64,000 bases of DNA, from positions 372,001 to 436,000 of the forward strand of contig NZ_CP018788.1 in the NCBI RefSeq assembly GCF_002139915.1. Reading direction: 5' to 3'. Source of the stretch: Campylobacter devanensis. Its GTDB lineage: Bacteria > Campylobacterota > Campylobacteria > Campylobacterales > Campylobacteraceae. The stretch's first letter is position 1, and each line of letters opens with the position of its first letter. The notes beneath the pieces were generated by a model. That model saw nothing but the letters and a program-made list of their open reading frames with translations, was not told the origin of the DNA and searched no databases. Shown here piece by piece: positions 13,109 through 23,442 of this stretch. Made by a program: the position numbers and the translations under genes.

Positions 13109-16100
13109 ATGCCAAAAAGAGAAGATATCAAGACAATTTTATTAATAGGTAGTGGTCCTATTATCATTGGCCAAGCTTGTGAATTTGATTATAGTGGTAC
13201 TCAGGCTGCTAAGACTTTAAAAGAGCTAGGATATAGAGTAGTGCTAATTAACTCAAATCCAGCTACGATTATGACAGACCCAGATTTTGCCGATGCAACA
13301 TATATTGAGCCAATTACTAAAGAGAGCATTAGTAGAATTATTAAAAAAGAAAATGTAGATGCGCTCTTGCCTACGATGGGTGGTCAAGTTGCTTTAAATG
13401 TAGCTATGGAGCTTTATGAAAATAATATGCTTGGCGATGTTAAATTCCTAGGTGCTAATCCAGAAGCAATCAAAAAAGGAGAAGATAGGGTAGCATTTAA
13501 AGAGGCTATGATTAAAATCGGTATGGATCTACCAAAATCTATGTATGCATATAATATGGAAGAAGCACTAAAAGCTGCTAATGAGATTGGATTCCCGCTT
13601 ATTATTAGAGCTAGTTATACTCTTGGCGGTGCTGGTAGCGGTGTGGCATATAACCTTGATGAGTTTAGAGATATTGCTGAGAGTGGGATTGAGGCTAGTC
13701 CAATAAATGAGATTTTAATAGAAGAGAGTTTGTTGGGATGGAAAGAGTATGAGATGGAGGTTATTAGAGATAGAGCTGATAACTGCATTATCGTCTGCTC
13801 TATTGAAAACTTTGATCCTATGGGCGTGCATACAGGTGATTCTATAACTGTAGCTCCAGCTCTTACGCTAACTGATAAAGAGTATCAGTATATGCGTGAT
13901 GCAAGTTTTAAAATCTTGCGTGAAATTGGCGTAGATACTGGAGGCAGCAATGTGCAATTTGCTGTAAATCCAAAAAATGGTAGAATGACTGTAATTGAGA
14001 TGAATCCACGTGTAAGTAGAAGCTCAGCCCTAGCTAGTAAGGCTACAGGTTACCCAATTGCTAAGGTCGCTACAATGCTTGCTGTGGGCTTTACTCTTGA
14101 TGAGATTAAAAACGATATTACAGGAACACCAGCAAGCTTTGAGCCAGTAATTGATTATATAGTAACTAAAATTCCTAGATTTACCTTTGAAAAATTCCCA
14201 GGTTCTAATCCATATCTAGGTACTGCGATGAAGAGTGTTGGCGAGGTTATGGCAATTGGTAGAAGCTTTAAAGAGAGCGTTCAAAAGGCTCTTTGTAGCT
14301 TAGAAAAAGATTATAGTGGATTTAATTATCTAAATTTAAGCGACGAAGATTTGGTTTTTGGATTAAGAAATGGCCATGAAAATAGAATTTTATATATTGC
14401 ACAAGCTTTTAGAAATGGCAAAAGCGTAGAAGATGTTTATGAATTAACCAAAATTGATAGATGGTTCTTAACTCAAATTTATGAGATAATTGAATTTGAA
14501 GACCGTATAGATATGGATATTTTAAATGATAAAGAGCTATTAAGAAAGGCTAAAACTTGGGGCTTTAGCGATAAGATGATAGCGCACTTAATCAATTCTA
14601 AAGATAATCTAGAACTAAGTCAAAACGATATATATTATGCTAGAATGCGTCATCAAATCGGCTTAGAATATAGCGAGGTTGATACTTGTGGTGGCGAGTT
14701 TCCAGCACTAACTCCATATCTATATAGTAGCACAAATATCACTCCAAATCTACCAAATCTACCTACAAATAGTAATAATAAAAAAGTTTTAATAATTGGT
14801 GGAGGCCCTAATCGTATAGGTCAAGGTATTGAGTTTGATTATTGTTGTGTGCATGCGAGTTATGCACTAAGGGATTTAGGTATCACGACTATAATGTATA
14901 ATTGCAATCCAGAAACCGTCTCAACTGACTATGATACTAGCGATATTTTATATTTTGAACCAATTGATTTTGAACATTTAAGAGCGGTAATTGAGCGTGA
15001 AAATCCAGATGGCGTTATCGTTCATTTTGGCGGACAGACTCCACTTAAATTTTCTAAACGCTTATCAATGATTGGTGCTAAGATAATTGGAACTACAGCT
15101 AGGGTAATTGATATTGCTGAAGATAGAAAAAAATTTAGTGAGTTTATCCGCTTAGTTAATGTAGCTCAGCCCGATAATGATACTGCTATTAGCGAATCTG
15201 AAGCACTAGAAAAGGCAAATAAAATCGGCTATCCAGTTTTAGTTCGTCCTAGCTATGTCTTAGGCGGTAGAGCAATGAGAAGAGTTCATAGCGAGATTGA
15301 GCTTAAAGAGTATATGAGTGAAGCAGTTAGAGTTAGTAATAACTCTCCAGTTTTACTTGATAAATTTTTGCAAGATGCAACTGAGCTTGATGTAGATGCT
15401 ATTAGCGATGGCAAAGATGTCTATATCGGTGCGATTATGGAGCATATAGAAGAAGCAGGAATCCATAGCGGTGATAGCGCTAGCATACTTCCACCGCAAA
15501 ACTTAAGCCAAGATATCATAGATCAAGTAGAAAAATGTACCAAAGATATCGCTTTGAAGCTTGGTGTTATAGGGCTTATGAATATTCAATTTGCTGTGTA
15601 TGATAATAAACTTTATATCATTGAGGTTAATCCAAGAGCTAGTCGCACGGTGCCTTTTGTCAGTAAAGCTACAGGCTTACCAATGGCTAAGGTAGCAACA
15701 CGCGTAATGTGGCAAGGTAATTTAAAAGAGGCGCTTGAGTTTTATGATCAATTTAAAGTAGTTAAATTTGATGGCGAAATTTATAAGCCTAGTTTAAATG
15801 GCGTAGTATGCGTGAAAGAGAGCGTGTTCCCATTTAATAAATTAAGTGGAGCTGATCTAATCTTAGGGCCAGAGATGAAAAGTACTGGTGAGGTTATGGG
15901 TATTAGTGATAGTTTCGAAAAGAGCTTTGTTAAATCACAAATTGCAGCTAAAAATATCTTGCCAAGTGGTGGTACTGTCTTTATCAGTTTAGCTGATGCA
16001 GATAAGAACCGCGGTATTGAACTGGCTAAGAAATTTGAAAATTTAGGTTTTGAGATTGTAGCAACTGGTGGTACATATAAAACTCTAGCTCAAGCTGGAG

Positions 16101-16363
16101 TAAAATGCGAGATGGTTTATAAAATTAGTGAAGGCCGTCCAAATATCGAAGACAGGCTAAAAAATGGCGATATAGCCCTAGCGGTAAATACTAGCGATAG
16201 CAAATCTAGCACTAGCGACGCTGTGAAAATCCGCCAAGCGGTGCTTAGATTTAAAATCCCATATTTTACTAATATGAACGCAGCTCTAGTCGCAGCTAGC
16301 TCTATCAGTGCAAATGAAGCAGCCTTAGAAGTAAAAAGCTTGCAAGAGTATCTAAATAGATAA
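13109..16363 (+). CDS. carB: Carbamoyl-phosphate synthase large subunit
   Basis: A 1084-residue enzyme that makes carbamoyl phosphate for arginine and pyrimidines from ammonia delivered by CarA. It has the two homologous ATP-grasp halves (first begins [20 protein letters not shown], second has [16 protein letters not shown] around residue 565) and a C-terminal MGS-like allosteric domain (about 940-1084, with [12 protein letters not shown] and ATGGTYKTL). The partner carA is in this window but 43 kb away at 59241-60359, an unlinked arrangement. It stands alone with its own promoter and a hairpin behind it. Confidence 0.98.
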   Translation: MPKREDIKTILLIGSGPIIIGQACEFDYSGTQAAKTLKELGYRVVLINSNPATIMTDPDFADATYIEPITKESISRIIKKENVDALLPTMGGQVALNVAMELYENNMLGDVKFLGANPEAIKKGEDRVAFKEAMIKIGMDLPKSMYAYNMEEALKAANEIGFPLIIRASYTLGGAGSGVAYNLDEFRDIAESGIEASPINEILIEESLLGWKEYEMEVIRDRADNCIIVCSIENFDPMGVHTGDSITVAPALTLTDKEYQYMRDASFKILREIGVDTGGSNVQFAVNPKNGRMTVIEMNPRVSRSSALASKATGYPIAKVATMLAVGFTLDEIKNDITGTPASFEPVIDYIVTKIPRFTFEKFPGSNPYLGTAMKSVGEVMAIGRSFKESVQKALCSLEKDYSGFNYLNLSDEDLVFGLRNGHENRILYIAQAFRNGKSVEDVYELTKIDRWFLTQIYEIIEFEDRIDMDILNDKELLRKAKTWGFSDKMIAHLINSKDNLELSQNDIYYARMRHQIGLEYSEVDTCGGEFPALTPYLYSSTNITPNLPNLPTNSNNKKVLIIGGGPNRIGQGIEFDYCCVHASYALRDLGITTIMYNCNPETVSTDYDTSDILYFEPIDFEHLRAVIERENPDGVIVHFGGQTPLKFSKRLSMIGAKIIGTTARVIDIAEDRKKFSEFIRLVNVAQPDNDTAISESEALEKANKIGYPVLVRPSYVLGGRAMRRVHSEIELKEYMSEAVRVSNNSPVLLDKFLQDATELDVDAISDGKDVYIGAIMEHIEEAGIHSGDSASILPPQNLSQDIIDQVEKCTKDIALKLGVIGLMNIQFAVYDNKLYIIEVNPRASRTVPFVSKATGLPMAKVATRVMWQGNLKEALEFYDQFKVVKFDGEIYKPSLNGVVCVKESVFPFNKLSGADLILGPEMKSTGEVMGISDSFEKSFVKSQIAAKNILPSGGTVFISLADADKNRGIELAKKFENLGFEIVATGGTYKTLAQAGVKCEMVYKISEGRPNIEDRLKNGDIALAVNTSDSKSSTSDAVKIRQAVLRFKIPYFTNMNAALVAASSISANEAALEVKSLQEYLNR

Positions 16364-16369
16364 TAAATT

Positions 16370-16389
16370 TGCCACGCTTAGTCGTGGCA
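16370..16389 (+). terminator. Hairpin after carB
   Basis: A perfect 7-bp stem (TGCCACG / CGTGGCA) with a 6-nt loop, starting 6 nt after the carB stop. Only a weak T-rich tail follows (GCTTATTTAAG), so it may be an attenuating hairpin rather than a strong terminator before the next gene at 16411. Confidence 0.5.
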
Positions 16390-16410
16390 GCTTATTTAAG
16401 ATATATTTAA

Positions 16411-16833
16411 ATGATCTACCTAGCACAAACTGATACAACAGCTGGATTTTTAAGCCAAAGCTTAGAAGAGTTAAACAGGCTTAAAAATCGCCCTTTAAAT
16501 CAGCCTTGCTTGATCTGTGTAAGTAAATTTAGCGTATTAAAAGAGCTTTCAAGAGCGCCTAAAAAATATAAAAATTTAATCCGCCGCACCAAAAAAACAA
16601 CATTTATATACCCAAACTCACAAGCTATAAGAGTGGTAAGAGATCATCCACACGCTAAGTTACTAGATAAATTAGGATGGGCATATTCTACTAGCGCAAA
16701 CCCTCATAAAAAGGGATTTGATATCGAATTTGCGGTGGCTAATGCGGATATAATCATAGATACGAAATTTACCCCAGCCCCAGCTTCAAAAATCTATAAA
16801 ATTTCAAAAACCAATATCAAAAAGATTAGATAA
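16411..16833 (+). CDS. Short Sua5/YciO/YrdC-family protein
   Basis: A 140-residue protein with YrdC-like features: MIYLAQTDTTAGFLSQ at the start (the family has PTDTvyGL), CLICVSKFSVL near residue 34, and WAYSTSANPHKKG near 110 (the family has sapSAN.sG). YrdC/TsaC makes threonylcarbamoyl-AMP for t6A tRNA modification. It is shorter than the usual 180-200 residues, as in other epsilonproteobacteria from memory, so function as the only TsaC is plausible but not certain. Its 3' end overlaps the convergent NERD gene by 8 nt. Confidence 0.8.
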   Translation: MIYLAQTDTTAGFLSQSLEELNRLKNRPLNQPCLICVSKFSVLKELSRAPKKYKNLIRRTKKTTFIYPNSQAIRVVRDHPHAKLLDKLGWAYSTSANPHKKGFDIEFAVANADIIIDTKFTPAPASKIYKISKTNIKKIR

Positions 16834-17707
16834 TTTCATCATCTTTTACGATCTTTTCTATAAGGCCAAATTGAATATGCTTAATCTCAAATTCCCCAGC
16901 TTTTATAAATCCTATGCTATCATTTGGGCGGATTTTGTAAATTTTGGATTTGATTTTGAGCTTTTTTCGTCTGCCAAATAGTGCGTTGATAAAGCTTATT
17001 GTGTTGTTTCTTTGCCAGTTTAGATCTAAATTTACTCTAAAATGCTTTGGCAATTTTTTCTTTTTACTACCAATCAAAAAATACCTAATCGAACCTGTTA
17101 AGATCTCACCACCATATAGATGCAGCCTTGACCAGATCGTCATAGAGCTTAATATCTGCTTAAGCTTATCTTCTTCGATTGTATTGGGGCGAGTTTTGCT
17201 ACGATTTTTATCTATGAATTTCAAAAAATTATGTTTGGTAATAATCTGCTTATTTTTGAGAATTTGCCTTGATAGATTGATTCTAGTTTTGTCAAAAACA
17301 ACAAAGCTTAAAATATTAAATTTACTCAAATCAACCTCTTTATTTTGGAGATAATCTTTAAAAATTTGAGTATTTTTAATCAGTTTAGCAAATGGATCTT
17401 GATGAAGCGTGGTGCGATTTTTGGTAGTTTGTATCCACTCATTGCCCTTGATATCGATATTTCCAACCCAGTGCTTAAACTCTATAAGATAGATATTAAG
17501 CCCATCTACAATGATAAAATCAATCTCGTGTAATCCAGATTGGCTATCTTTGACACGCTTATTTTTGTAGATATTTAACCCTTTAATTTGGCTAATTGTA
17601 TCGAAAAATTCACTCTCAGCTATACTCCCAGCACGACTAGCCATATTTGGCAAAGTTATGCTTGGGCTTGAGATAAGCTTATAATTTTGCCAAAAGTTTT
17701 TTATCAT
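16826..17707 (-). CDS. NERD domain protein (putative nuclease-related)
   Basis: A 293-residue protein with a NERD domain at about residues 25-135: GLHEIDFIIVDGLNIYLIEF gives the pattern E61-x-D63 ... E76-x-K78, the nuclease-like active-site layout of this family. The C-terminal half (about 200-293) is basic and unrecognised; it carries the segment KIRPNDSIGFIKAGEFEI. No signal peptide or membrane segment. It is the last gene of surE-tcdA-NERD, its ATG overlapping the tcdA TGA (ATGA). The role is not known; nucleic acid processing or defence are possible. Confidence 0.82.
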   Translation of the reverse strand: MIKNFWQNYKLISSPSITLPNMASRAGSIAESEFFDTISQIKGLNIYKNKRVKDSQSGLHEIDFIIVDGLNIYLIEFKHWVGNIDIKGNEWIQTTKNRTTLHQDPFAKLIKNTQIFKDYLQNKEVDLSKFNILSFVVFDKTRINLSRQILKNKQIITKHNFLKFIDKNRSKTRPNTIEEDKLKQILSSMTIWSRLHLYGGEILTGSIRYFLIGSKKKKLPKHFRVNLDLNWQRNNTISFINALFGRRKKLKIKSKIYKIRPNDSIGFIKAGEFEIKHIQFGLIEKIVKDDEII

Positions 17708-18342
17708 TTAATCAGCCTATTTACGGCTAAACTAGCTAAATTTAGTCCAAAACTAGCAGTTACGCCTATGAAACTTCCTAAATTCACGCAATTTGGTGCT
17801 TCAGTAGAAAATACCACCTTATAATCACCCTTAAATCCAGCTTTTTTAAGCTCATATCTTATTTTTCTAGCAAATGGATCATTTGTAGTTTTCCAGATAC
17901 TTGCGACTTTTATTTTTGTTGGATCTAACCTTTTAGCGCCACCCATTGAGCTAAGCAGTCTTTTGGAGCAAATTTTGGCTATTGCTACTTTGGCAGGGAT
18001 ATCATCGATACAATCTATTATAAGGTCAAACTCACTAAAATCAAATTCGCTTATCACGCTAGGGGTTAGCTTTAAATTTAGTGTCTTTAAGCCAGGATAT
18101 AATCTAGCAAATACATCTGTTTTATACTCACCGATATTTTCGCTACCTATTTGGCGATTTTGGTTGGTAATATCGAATTTATCGCAATCAATCGCCGTGA
18201 TATGTCCAACGCCGCTACGATAGAGCGCATCGATACACACGCCACCCACACCGCCACAGCCACATACTAAGACTTTGGAGTCTTGGAGTTTTTCAAATTT
18301 ATCGCCAAAAATCCAGCGACTTCTAGTAAATCTATCAACCAT
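17704..18342 (-). CDS. tcdA: tRNA threonylcarbamoyladenosine dehydratase TcdA (ThiF/MoeB family)
   Basis: A 212-residue E1-like enzyme. The Rossmann motif VLVCGCGGVGGVCIDAL (about 25-40) binds ATP and DCDKFDITNQNRQ (about 52-64) is the adenylation signature of the ThiF fold. TcdA cyclises t6A37 in tRNA to ct6A. It is shorter than E. coli TcdA (about 268), missing the C-terminal part. Other E1-like families such as ThiF or MoeB are possible, but the neighbourhood without ThiS or MoaD and the DPFARKIRYELK segment favour TcdA. One base separates it from surE. Confidence 0.85.
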   Translation of the reverse strand: MVDRFTRSRWIFGDKFEKLQDSKVLVCGCGGVGGVCIDALYRSGVGHITAIDCDKFDITNQNRQIGSENIGEYKTDVFARLYPGLKTLNLKLTPSVISEFDFSEFDLIIDCIDDIPAKVAIAKICSKRLLSSMGGAKRLDPTKIKVASIWKTTNDPFARKIRYELKKAGFKGDYKVVFSTEAPNCVNLGSFIGVTASFGLNLASLAVNRLIK

Positions 18343-18343
18343 T

Positions 18344-19114
18344 TTAAATCCAATTTTTTATAGTTTCTATGCTTTTGTGAGCGGTCATATCAAGCTTAAT
18401 TGGCGTTAGACTAGCGTAGTTTTCATCAAGTGCTGATATATCACACTCATAGCCTAAATTAGCAGCATATCTAATCCCAGGTGTCCCTAGCCAGTAGTAC
18501 TCTAGCCCTCTTGGATTGCGATGGATTTGGGCGTTTGTGTTATAGCTTTGCTGACCTGCGGGGACGATTTTTAGCCCTTTATATTCGCTTTTTGGAATAG
18601 CGGGGATATTTAAATTTAAAAACTCTCTACCGCTTAATGGATAGCCATTTTCAAAGATATTTTTGATTAAATCCAAAGTAATTTCACAAGCTAAGCTAAA
18701 TCCAAATTTATCCAAACTATCATTTTTATATAGTTGCGAAACCGCAATGGAGCAAACCCCTTGAAGTGTGCCCTCCATAGCACCACCACAAGTGCCTGAA
18801 TAGGTGATATCTTCGCCTATATTTGCGCCGTGATTTATCCCACTTATTATAAGATCAGGCTTTTTATTTTTATACATTGTCTCAAGCGCAAGATATACAC
18901 AATCACTAGGCGTAGCATCATCAAGTTTGAAAAATCCATCATCAAGCTGAATAAATCTAAGTGGGCGAGTAAGAGTAATAGAGTGCGAACAAGCTGATTT
19001 TTCGCTACTTGGAGCGACTACTACTACATTAGCTATTTGGCTAAGCGCATCACGCAAAGCCAGTATCCCAGCTGCCTCAAAGCCATCATCGTTTGTTATT
19101 AAAATCTCTTTCAC
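18344..19114 (-). CDS. surE: 5'/3'-nucleotidase SurE
   Basis: A 256-residue survival protein, a metal-dependent nucleoside monophosphate phosphatase. The N-terminal ITNDDG (Asn8-Asp9-Asp10), APSSEKSACSHSIT and SGINHGANIGEDITYSGTC are the family's metal and substrate segments. The start is GTG at 19112-19114, with the ribosome-binding site AAGGA on the minus strand. It leads the surE-tcdA-NERD operon and is divergent from lpxB with 79 nt between. Confidence 0.95.
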   Translation of the reverse strand: MKEILITNDDGFEAAGILALRDALSQIANVVVVAPSSEKSACSHSITLTRPLRFIQLDDGFFKLDDATPSDCVYLALETMYKNKKPDLIISGINHGANIGEDITYSGTCGGAMEGTLQGVCSIAVSQLYKNDSLDKFGFSLACEITLDLIKNIFENGYPLSGREFLNLNIPAIPKSEYKGLKIVPAGQQSYNTNAQIHRNPRGLEYYWLGTPGIRYAANLGYECDISALDENYASLTPIKLDMTAHKSIETIKNWI

Positions 19115-19162
19115 TTATATCCTTTTTTGATGAATTTTACCTATAATTTTTAAATTGTTAGC

Positions 19163-19168
19163 TATAAT
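19163..19168 (+). promoter_or_regulatory. -10 box for lpxB
   Basis: TATAAT 25 nt before the lpxB start codon. A second TATAAT lies at 19142-19147. Both sit in the 79-nt divergent gap between surE and lpxB. Confidence 0.55.
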
Positions 19169-19193
19169 TTGAGCCAAATTTAAAAGGGAAATT

Positions 19194-20219
19194 ATGAAAA
19201 TTTTAGTTTCTTGCCTAGAAGCATCGGCAAATTTACACCTTAAAGAGATTTTAACTCATCTTGATGGGGTGGAGATTTGTGGGATTTTTGATAAGAGATT
19301 TGGTGCTGCTCTTTATGATAGTAAGGAGTTTAGCGCTATGGGATTTGTGGAGATTTTGCCACTGATATTTAAGGCCAAAAGAGCGTTAAAACAGATGGTG
19401 GAGCTAGCTAAGACTTGCGATAAAGTTTTGCTAATAGATAGCCCAGCTTTTAACTTGCCTTTGGCAAAAGCGATAAAAGAGGCGAATTTAAAATGTGAGA
19501 TAATATACTATATCTTGCCACAGGTTTGGGCGTGGAAGCCAAAGCGAGTAGCTAAGGTAGAGAGATATTGTGATACTTTGGCATCTATTTTGCCTTTTGA
19601 TAGTAAATTTTATCATAGAAGCCAATATGTAGGCCATCCACTCTTAGATGAGATAGATATCCAAAAAAATTCTTATAAGAAAAACTCTATAATATCATTT
19701 ATGCCAGGATCTAGAAGAAGCGAGATAAGTCGCTTAATGCCGCTATACAAAGAGGTAGCTAAAAACATTAATGGCAAAAAACTTTTGGTGATTCCGCCAT
19801 TTTTGGCTAATAATATTGCTGAGTATTATGGGGATGTGAGTGAATTTGAGATTATTTATGATACCAAAGAAGCATTGATAAAAAGCGATTTTGCCTTTAT
19901 CTGCTCTGGGACAGCTACTTTAGAGGCAGCCTTGATAGGAGTGCCTTTTGTGCTTTGCTATAAGGCAAAAGCGATTGATATATGGCTTGCTAGAAAGCTT
20001 GTGAAGTTAAAATATGCTGGATTAGCAAATATAATATTTGATTTCATGGGTAAAGAGCCTTTACATGATGAGCTAATCCAAGAAGATGCCAACGCCCAAA
20101 ATTTAATCAAATCTTATAATAATTATAACGAAAATAAATTTATAAAGGCCGCTAAGGAGCTAAGAGAGTATCTAAAACACGGAAGTGCTAAGAGCGTTGC
20201 TGATATGATTTTAAGATAA
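19194..20219 (+). CDS. lpxB: Lipid A disaccharide synthase LpxB
   Basis: A 341-residue glycosyltransferase (GT19) that condenses lipid X with UDP-2,3-diacylglucosamine. The family start motif appears as SCLEASANLHLKEI (usual GEASGD...), with YYILPQVWAWKPKR near residue 102, MPGSRRSEISRL near 165 and ICSGTATLEAALIGVP near 238 for the UDP site. Slightly shorter than E. coli LpxB (382), as in other epsilonproteobacteria. Membrane-associated on the cytoplasmic face. Confidence 0.95.
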   Translation: MKILVSCLEASANLHLKEILTHLDGVEICGIFDKRFGAALYDSKEFSAMGFVEILPLIFKAKRALKQMVELAKTCDKVLLIDSPAFNLPLAKAIKEANLKCEIIYYILPQVWAWKPKRVAKVERYCDTLASILPFDSKFYHRSQYVGHPLLDEIDIQKNSYKKNSIISFMPGSRRSEISRLMPLYKEVAKNINGKKLLVIPPFLANNIAEYYGDVSEFEIIYDTKEALIKSDFAFICSGTATLEAALIGVPFVLCYKAKAIDIWLARKLVKLKYAGLANIIFDFMGKEPLHDELIQEDANAQNLIKSYNNYNENKFIKAAKELREYLKHGSAKSVADMILR

Positions 20220-20259
20220 AATAGGATAAAATCCCAAATCAAATTTAAAAGGAAAAGCC

Positions 20260-20745
20260 ATGACAGAACCAATGACAATCTATGGTTATGAGAAGATTAC
20301 AGCTGAATTAAAAGATCTAAAGACAATCCAAAGACCAGCGATAGTAAAAGAGATAGATATAGCAAGAAGCCACGGCGACCTAAAAGAAAACGCCGAGTAT
20401 CACGCTGCTAGAGAGAAACAAGCCTTTATAGAAAATCGCATAGCCGAACTTAGTGATATAGTAAGCAGAGCTAAGGTAATTGACCCTAGTGAGTATGAGC
20501 ATGATAAGGTTAAATTTGGCTCAACTGTAACTATAATGGATATCGATAGCGAAGTTGAGACGACATACACTATCGTAGGGATAACCGAGAGCGATCTTAG
20601 CCGTGGGCTAATCTCTATTTCAACACCAATTGCTAAGCAATTAATCGGCAAAAAAGCAGGCGATGAGGTGATTTTGACCTTGCCAAATGGTAAAAGCGAG
20701 ATAGAGGTGGTTTCAGTATGCTATAAACCGATTAAATTTAGTTAA
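20260..20745 (+). CDS. greA: Transcription elongation factor GreA
   Basis: A 161-residue factor that enters the RNA polymerase secondary channel and stimulates cleavage of backtracked RNA. The N-terminal coiled coil (about 10-75, with [17 protein letters not shown] holding the acidic tip residues) and the C-terminal FKBP-like domain (about 85-158) are both complete. Ribosome-binding site AAAAGGA lies 7 nt before ATG 20260. It is followed closely by argC. Confidence 0.96.
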   Translation: MTEPMTIYGYEKITAELKDLKTIQRPAIVKEIDIARSHGDLKENAEYHAAREKQAFIENRIAELSDIVSRAKVIDPSEYEHDKVKFGSTVTIMDIDSEVETTYTIVGITESDLSRGLISISTPIAKQLIGKKAGDEVILTLPNGKSEIEVVSVCYKPIKFS

Positions 20746-20753
20746 GGTTAAAT

Positions 20754-21770
20754 ATGAAAATAAATGTAGGGATAGTTGGAATTAGTGGTTATACGGGGCT
20801 TGAATTAGTTAAAATGATAGTGGCTCATCCAAATTTTAAGCTTTGCTATGCGGGGGCTAGTAGTAGTGGGAATTTGGCTCAAAGCTTTACTAGTTTAAAA
20901 GGCGTTATTGATATGCCAATCGAAGCAGCAAATACCGATGAAATCAAGGCTAGATGTGATTTAGTATTTTTGGCTTTGCCACATAGCGAAGGAATGAAAA
21001 TCGCTAAAGAGCTAAGAAAAAGCGATATAAAAATCGTAGATTTATCGGCTGATTATCGTGTGAGCTTAGAAAATTATGAGAAGAAATATTGCGCTCATTT
21101 GGATAAAGATGGATTAAAAGATGCCGTTTATGGGTTAGTGGAGATGAATAGAGATAGGATTAAAAAGTCAAATTTAGTAGCTAATCCGGGGTGCTATCCT
21201 ACTTGTTCGCTTTTGGGTTTGTTGCCTTTTGCCAATATGCTAGATCCTAAATTTGGTGTTATGATCGATGCTAAAAGCGGATTAAGCGGAGCTGGAAAGA
21301 GCCTAAAATCTAGTAGCCACTTCATAAGCGTAAATGAGAATATGAATGCCTATTCGCCACTTACTCACAGGCATAGCGATGAGATTAAAGAGCATCTGAA
21401 TTTAGCTCATAATACCAATATTGATGTAATGTTTGTGCCACATTTAATCCCGCTTAGTCGTGGAATGCTAGTTAGTAGCTATGGGGTTTTAAAGCCTGAA
21501 TTTAAGGATATTGACCCAATAAGCGTTTTAGAAAATTTTTATAAAGATGAGAAATTTATACGCATTAGGCGTGAGCCAGTTAGTATCAAAGATGTCGCTG
21601 GGACGCATTTTTGCGATATTTTTGCGATAAATAATGGGGGCAAGATTTGGATAAATTCTAGCATAGATAATCTTCTTCGTGGCGCTTCATCTCAAGCTTT
21701 AGCAAATGCGAATTTAATGCTCGGGATAGATGAGGCGGTGGCTTTGCCGATTATTGGGAATTCTATATGA
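20754..21770 (+). CDS. argC: N-acetyl-gamma-glutamyl-phosphate reductase ArgC
   Basis: A 338-residue NADP-dependent reductase of arginine synthesis. The Rossmann start VGIVGISGYTGLELVK and the catalytic Cys147 in ANPGCYPTC are visible; HRHSDEI (around residue 202) supplies the conserved histidine. It follows greA by 8 nt and overlaps the next gene by 4 nt (ATGA), so it is co-transcribed with an unrelated lipid A enzyme. Confidence 0.96.
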   Translation: MKINVGIVGISGYTGLELVKMIVAHPNFKLCYAGASSSGNLAQSFTSLKGVIDMPIEAANTDEIKARCDLVFLALPHSEGMKIAKELRKSDIKIVDLSADYRVSLENYEKKYCAHLDKDGLKDAVYGLVEMNRDRIKKSNLVANPGCYPTCSLLGLLPFANMLDPKFGVMIDAKSGLSGAGKSLKSSSHFISVNENMNAYSPLTHRHSDEIKEHLNLAHNTNIDVMFVPHLIPLSRGMLVSSYGVLKPEFKDIDPISVLENFYKDEKFIRIRREPVSIKDVAGTHFCDIFAINNGGKIWINSSIDNLLRGASSQALANANLMLGIDEAVALPIIGNSI

Positions 21771-22483
21771 GAATTTTAGATGGGGCGATTCTTATAGCTG
21801 ATGCACATGAAAACGCTAAAAGATCTCAATTCTTAAAACTTATTAAAAGCTTCAATAATGGCGCTTTGCCGCTGCCACCACAGATATTTTTGGTTGGTGA
21901 TATATTTGATTTTCTTAGCTCCACTAGCTATACTCAAATATTTTATAAAGAGTGGATTGAAGAGCTAAATTTGCTTGCTAAAAAGAGTGAAATTCACTAT
22001 TTTGAAGGCAATCATGATTTTAATCTTAGCTCTGTTTTTAAGGGTATTACAATCTATCCTATCTCATCTCAACCAGCTATTTTTACCCTTGATGATAAGC
22101 GTGTAGCAATAGCTCACGGCGATATATTTTTGGGATTTTTTACACAAAATATACTTAAATTTCTTAGAAATAATAGGTTTTTAAAATTGATGGATTTTAT
22201 AGATAAGAGTTTAAATCACAAGATATCTAAGTGGATTTTATCTACTCAAAAAGATAAGAATTTATCCTATAAAATACCAAATTTCAAAGAGCTAATAAGT
22301 CAAAAAATCGCTAATTACCAAGGTGATATTGTAATTGAAGGACACTATCATCAAGGGGTTAGATTTGAGATAAATTCAAAAGATTATATAAATTTACCTT
22401 GTTTTGCGTCTGAGCGTAGTTATTTTATTGTAGAATACGCCGATGAAATTAAATTTCAACTTATAAGGAGCCCAAATGTTTGA
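21767..22483 (+). CDS. lpxH: UDP-2,3-diacylglucosamine diphosphatase LpxH-like metallophosphoesterase
   Basis: A 238-residue calcineurin-like phosphoesterase. Metal-binding motifs appear in order: D12-A-H14 in IADAHEN, GDIFD (Asp45), GNHD (Asn82-His83-Asp84), AHGD (near 122) and GHYHQG (near 195). This spacing fits the LpxH family, which removes UMP from UDP-2,3-diacylglucosamine to give lipid X, the LpxB substrate; lpxB lies three genes upstream. ATG overlaps the argC stop by 4 nt. LpxH rather than a generic phosphoesterase is a family-based inference. Confidence 0.82.
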   Translation: MRILDGAILIADAHENAKRSQFLKLIKSFNNGALPLPPQIFLVGDIFDFLSSTSYTQIFYKEWIEELNLLAKKSEIHYFEGNHDFNLSSVFKGITIYPISSQPAIFTLDDKRVAIAHGDIFLGFFTQNILKFLRNNRFLKLMDFIDKSLNHKISKWILSTQKDKNLSYKIPNFKELISQKIANYQGDIVIEGHYHQGVRFEINSKDYINLPCFASERSYFIVEYADEIKFQLIRSPNV

Positions 22484-23432
22484 TGATAATATCTTAAAAA
22501 CGGGTTCGAATGAGATGGAGCTTGTTGATTTTCGCATCTTAAAAAAGGGCAAAGATACTGTATATGAGGGTATTTACGGTGTCAATGTTGCTAAAGTAAA
22601 AGAGATAATCAAAATGCCAAATCTCACCGAACTACCAGGCACGCCCGATTATATTGAGGGGATTTTTGACCTTCGTGGCGTAGTTATTCCAGTTATTAGC
22701 CTTGCTAAATGGATGCAAATTGAAGAGCCTAAAGAGGCCTTTGTAAAACCTAGAGTTATTATTGCTGAGTTTAGTAATATATTTATTGGTTTTATTGTTC
22801 ATGAAGCTAAAAGAATTAGACGTATAAACTGGAAAGATATTGAACCAGCAAATTTTGCTGGAAGTGCTGGAACTGGAACTTTAGACAGATCTAAAATCAC
22901 AGGCGTAACAAGAATTGAAAATGATGATGTTTTACTTATTTTGGATTTAGAAAGTATTGTTGAAGAATTAGGAATATATCAGCCAAAAATGGAAGTTGAG
23001 GTAAATGAGATACATAAATTTAGTGGTGTAGCACTAATTTTAGATGATAGCCTTACAGCTAGACGTTTAGTTAGTGATGCACTAACAAAAATGGGTTTAA
23101 GAGTAGTAGAGGCAAAAGATGGCGTTGAAGGACTTGAGAAGCTAGAAGATCTTTACTCAATGTATAAAAATGACTTAGAACAAAATCTACGTGTTATTAT
23201 CAGCGATGTTGAGATGCCTCAGATGGATGGATTTCACTTTGCAGCTAATGTAAAAGATGATAAGAGATTTGCTAATATTCCTATTATCTTTAACTCATCA
23301 TTGAGTAATGAATTTAGTGAGCTTCATGGCAAGGATGCAGGCGGTGATGTGTTCTTAACTAAATTTAATGCTACAGAATTTTATGCCGCTGTTTCAAAAG
23401 TGATTGAATCACGCAAAAAATATATCAGTTAA
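22476..23432 (+). CDS. cheV: Chemotaxis protein CheV
   Basis: A 318-residue adaptor with a CheW-like domain (about 25-165, with LPGTPDYIEGIFDLRGVVIP) followed by a receiver domain (about 185-315, with LILDDSLTARR and ISDVEMPQMDGFHF, whose Asp is the likely phosphorylation site). It couples receptors to CheA and may adapt signalling through phosphorylation. ATG overlaps the previous gene by 8 nt. It starts a chemotaxis cluster cheV-cheA-cheW with short gaps. Confidence 0.96.
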   Translation: MFDDNILKTGSNEMELVDFRILKKGKDTVYEGIYGVNVAKVKEIIKMPNLTELPGTPDYIEGIFDLRGVVIPVISLAKWMQIEEPKEAFVKPRVIIAEFSNIFIGFIVHEAKRIRRINWKDIEPANFAGSAGTGTLDRSKITGVTRIENDDVLLILDLESIVEELGIYQPKMEVEVNEIHKFSGVALILDDSLTARRLVSDALTKMGLRVVEAKDGVEGLEKLEDLYSMYKNDLEQNLRVIISDVEMPQMDGFHFAANVKDDKRFANIPIIFNSSLSNEFSELHGKDAGGDVFLTKFNATEFYAAVSKVIESRKKYIS

Positions 23433-23442
23433 GAGGTGATTT

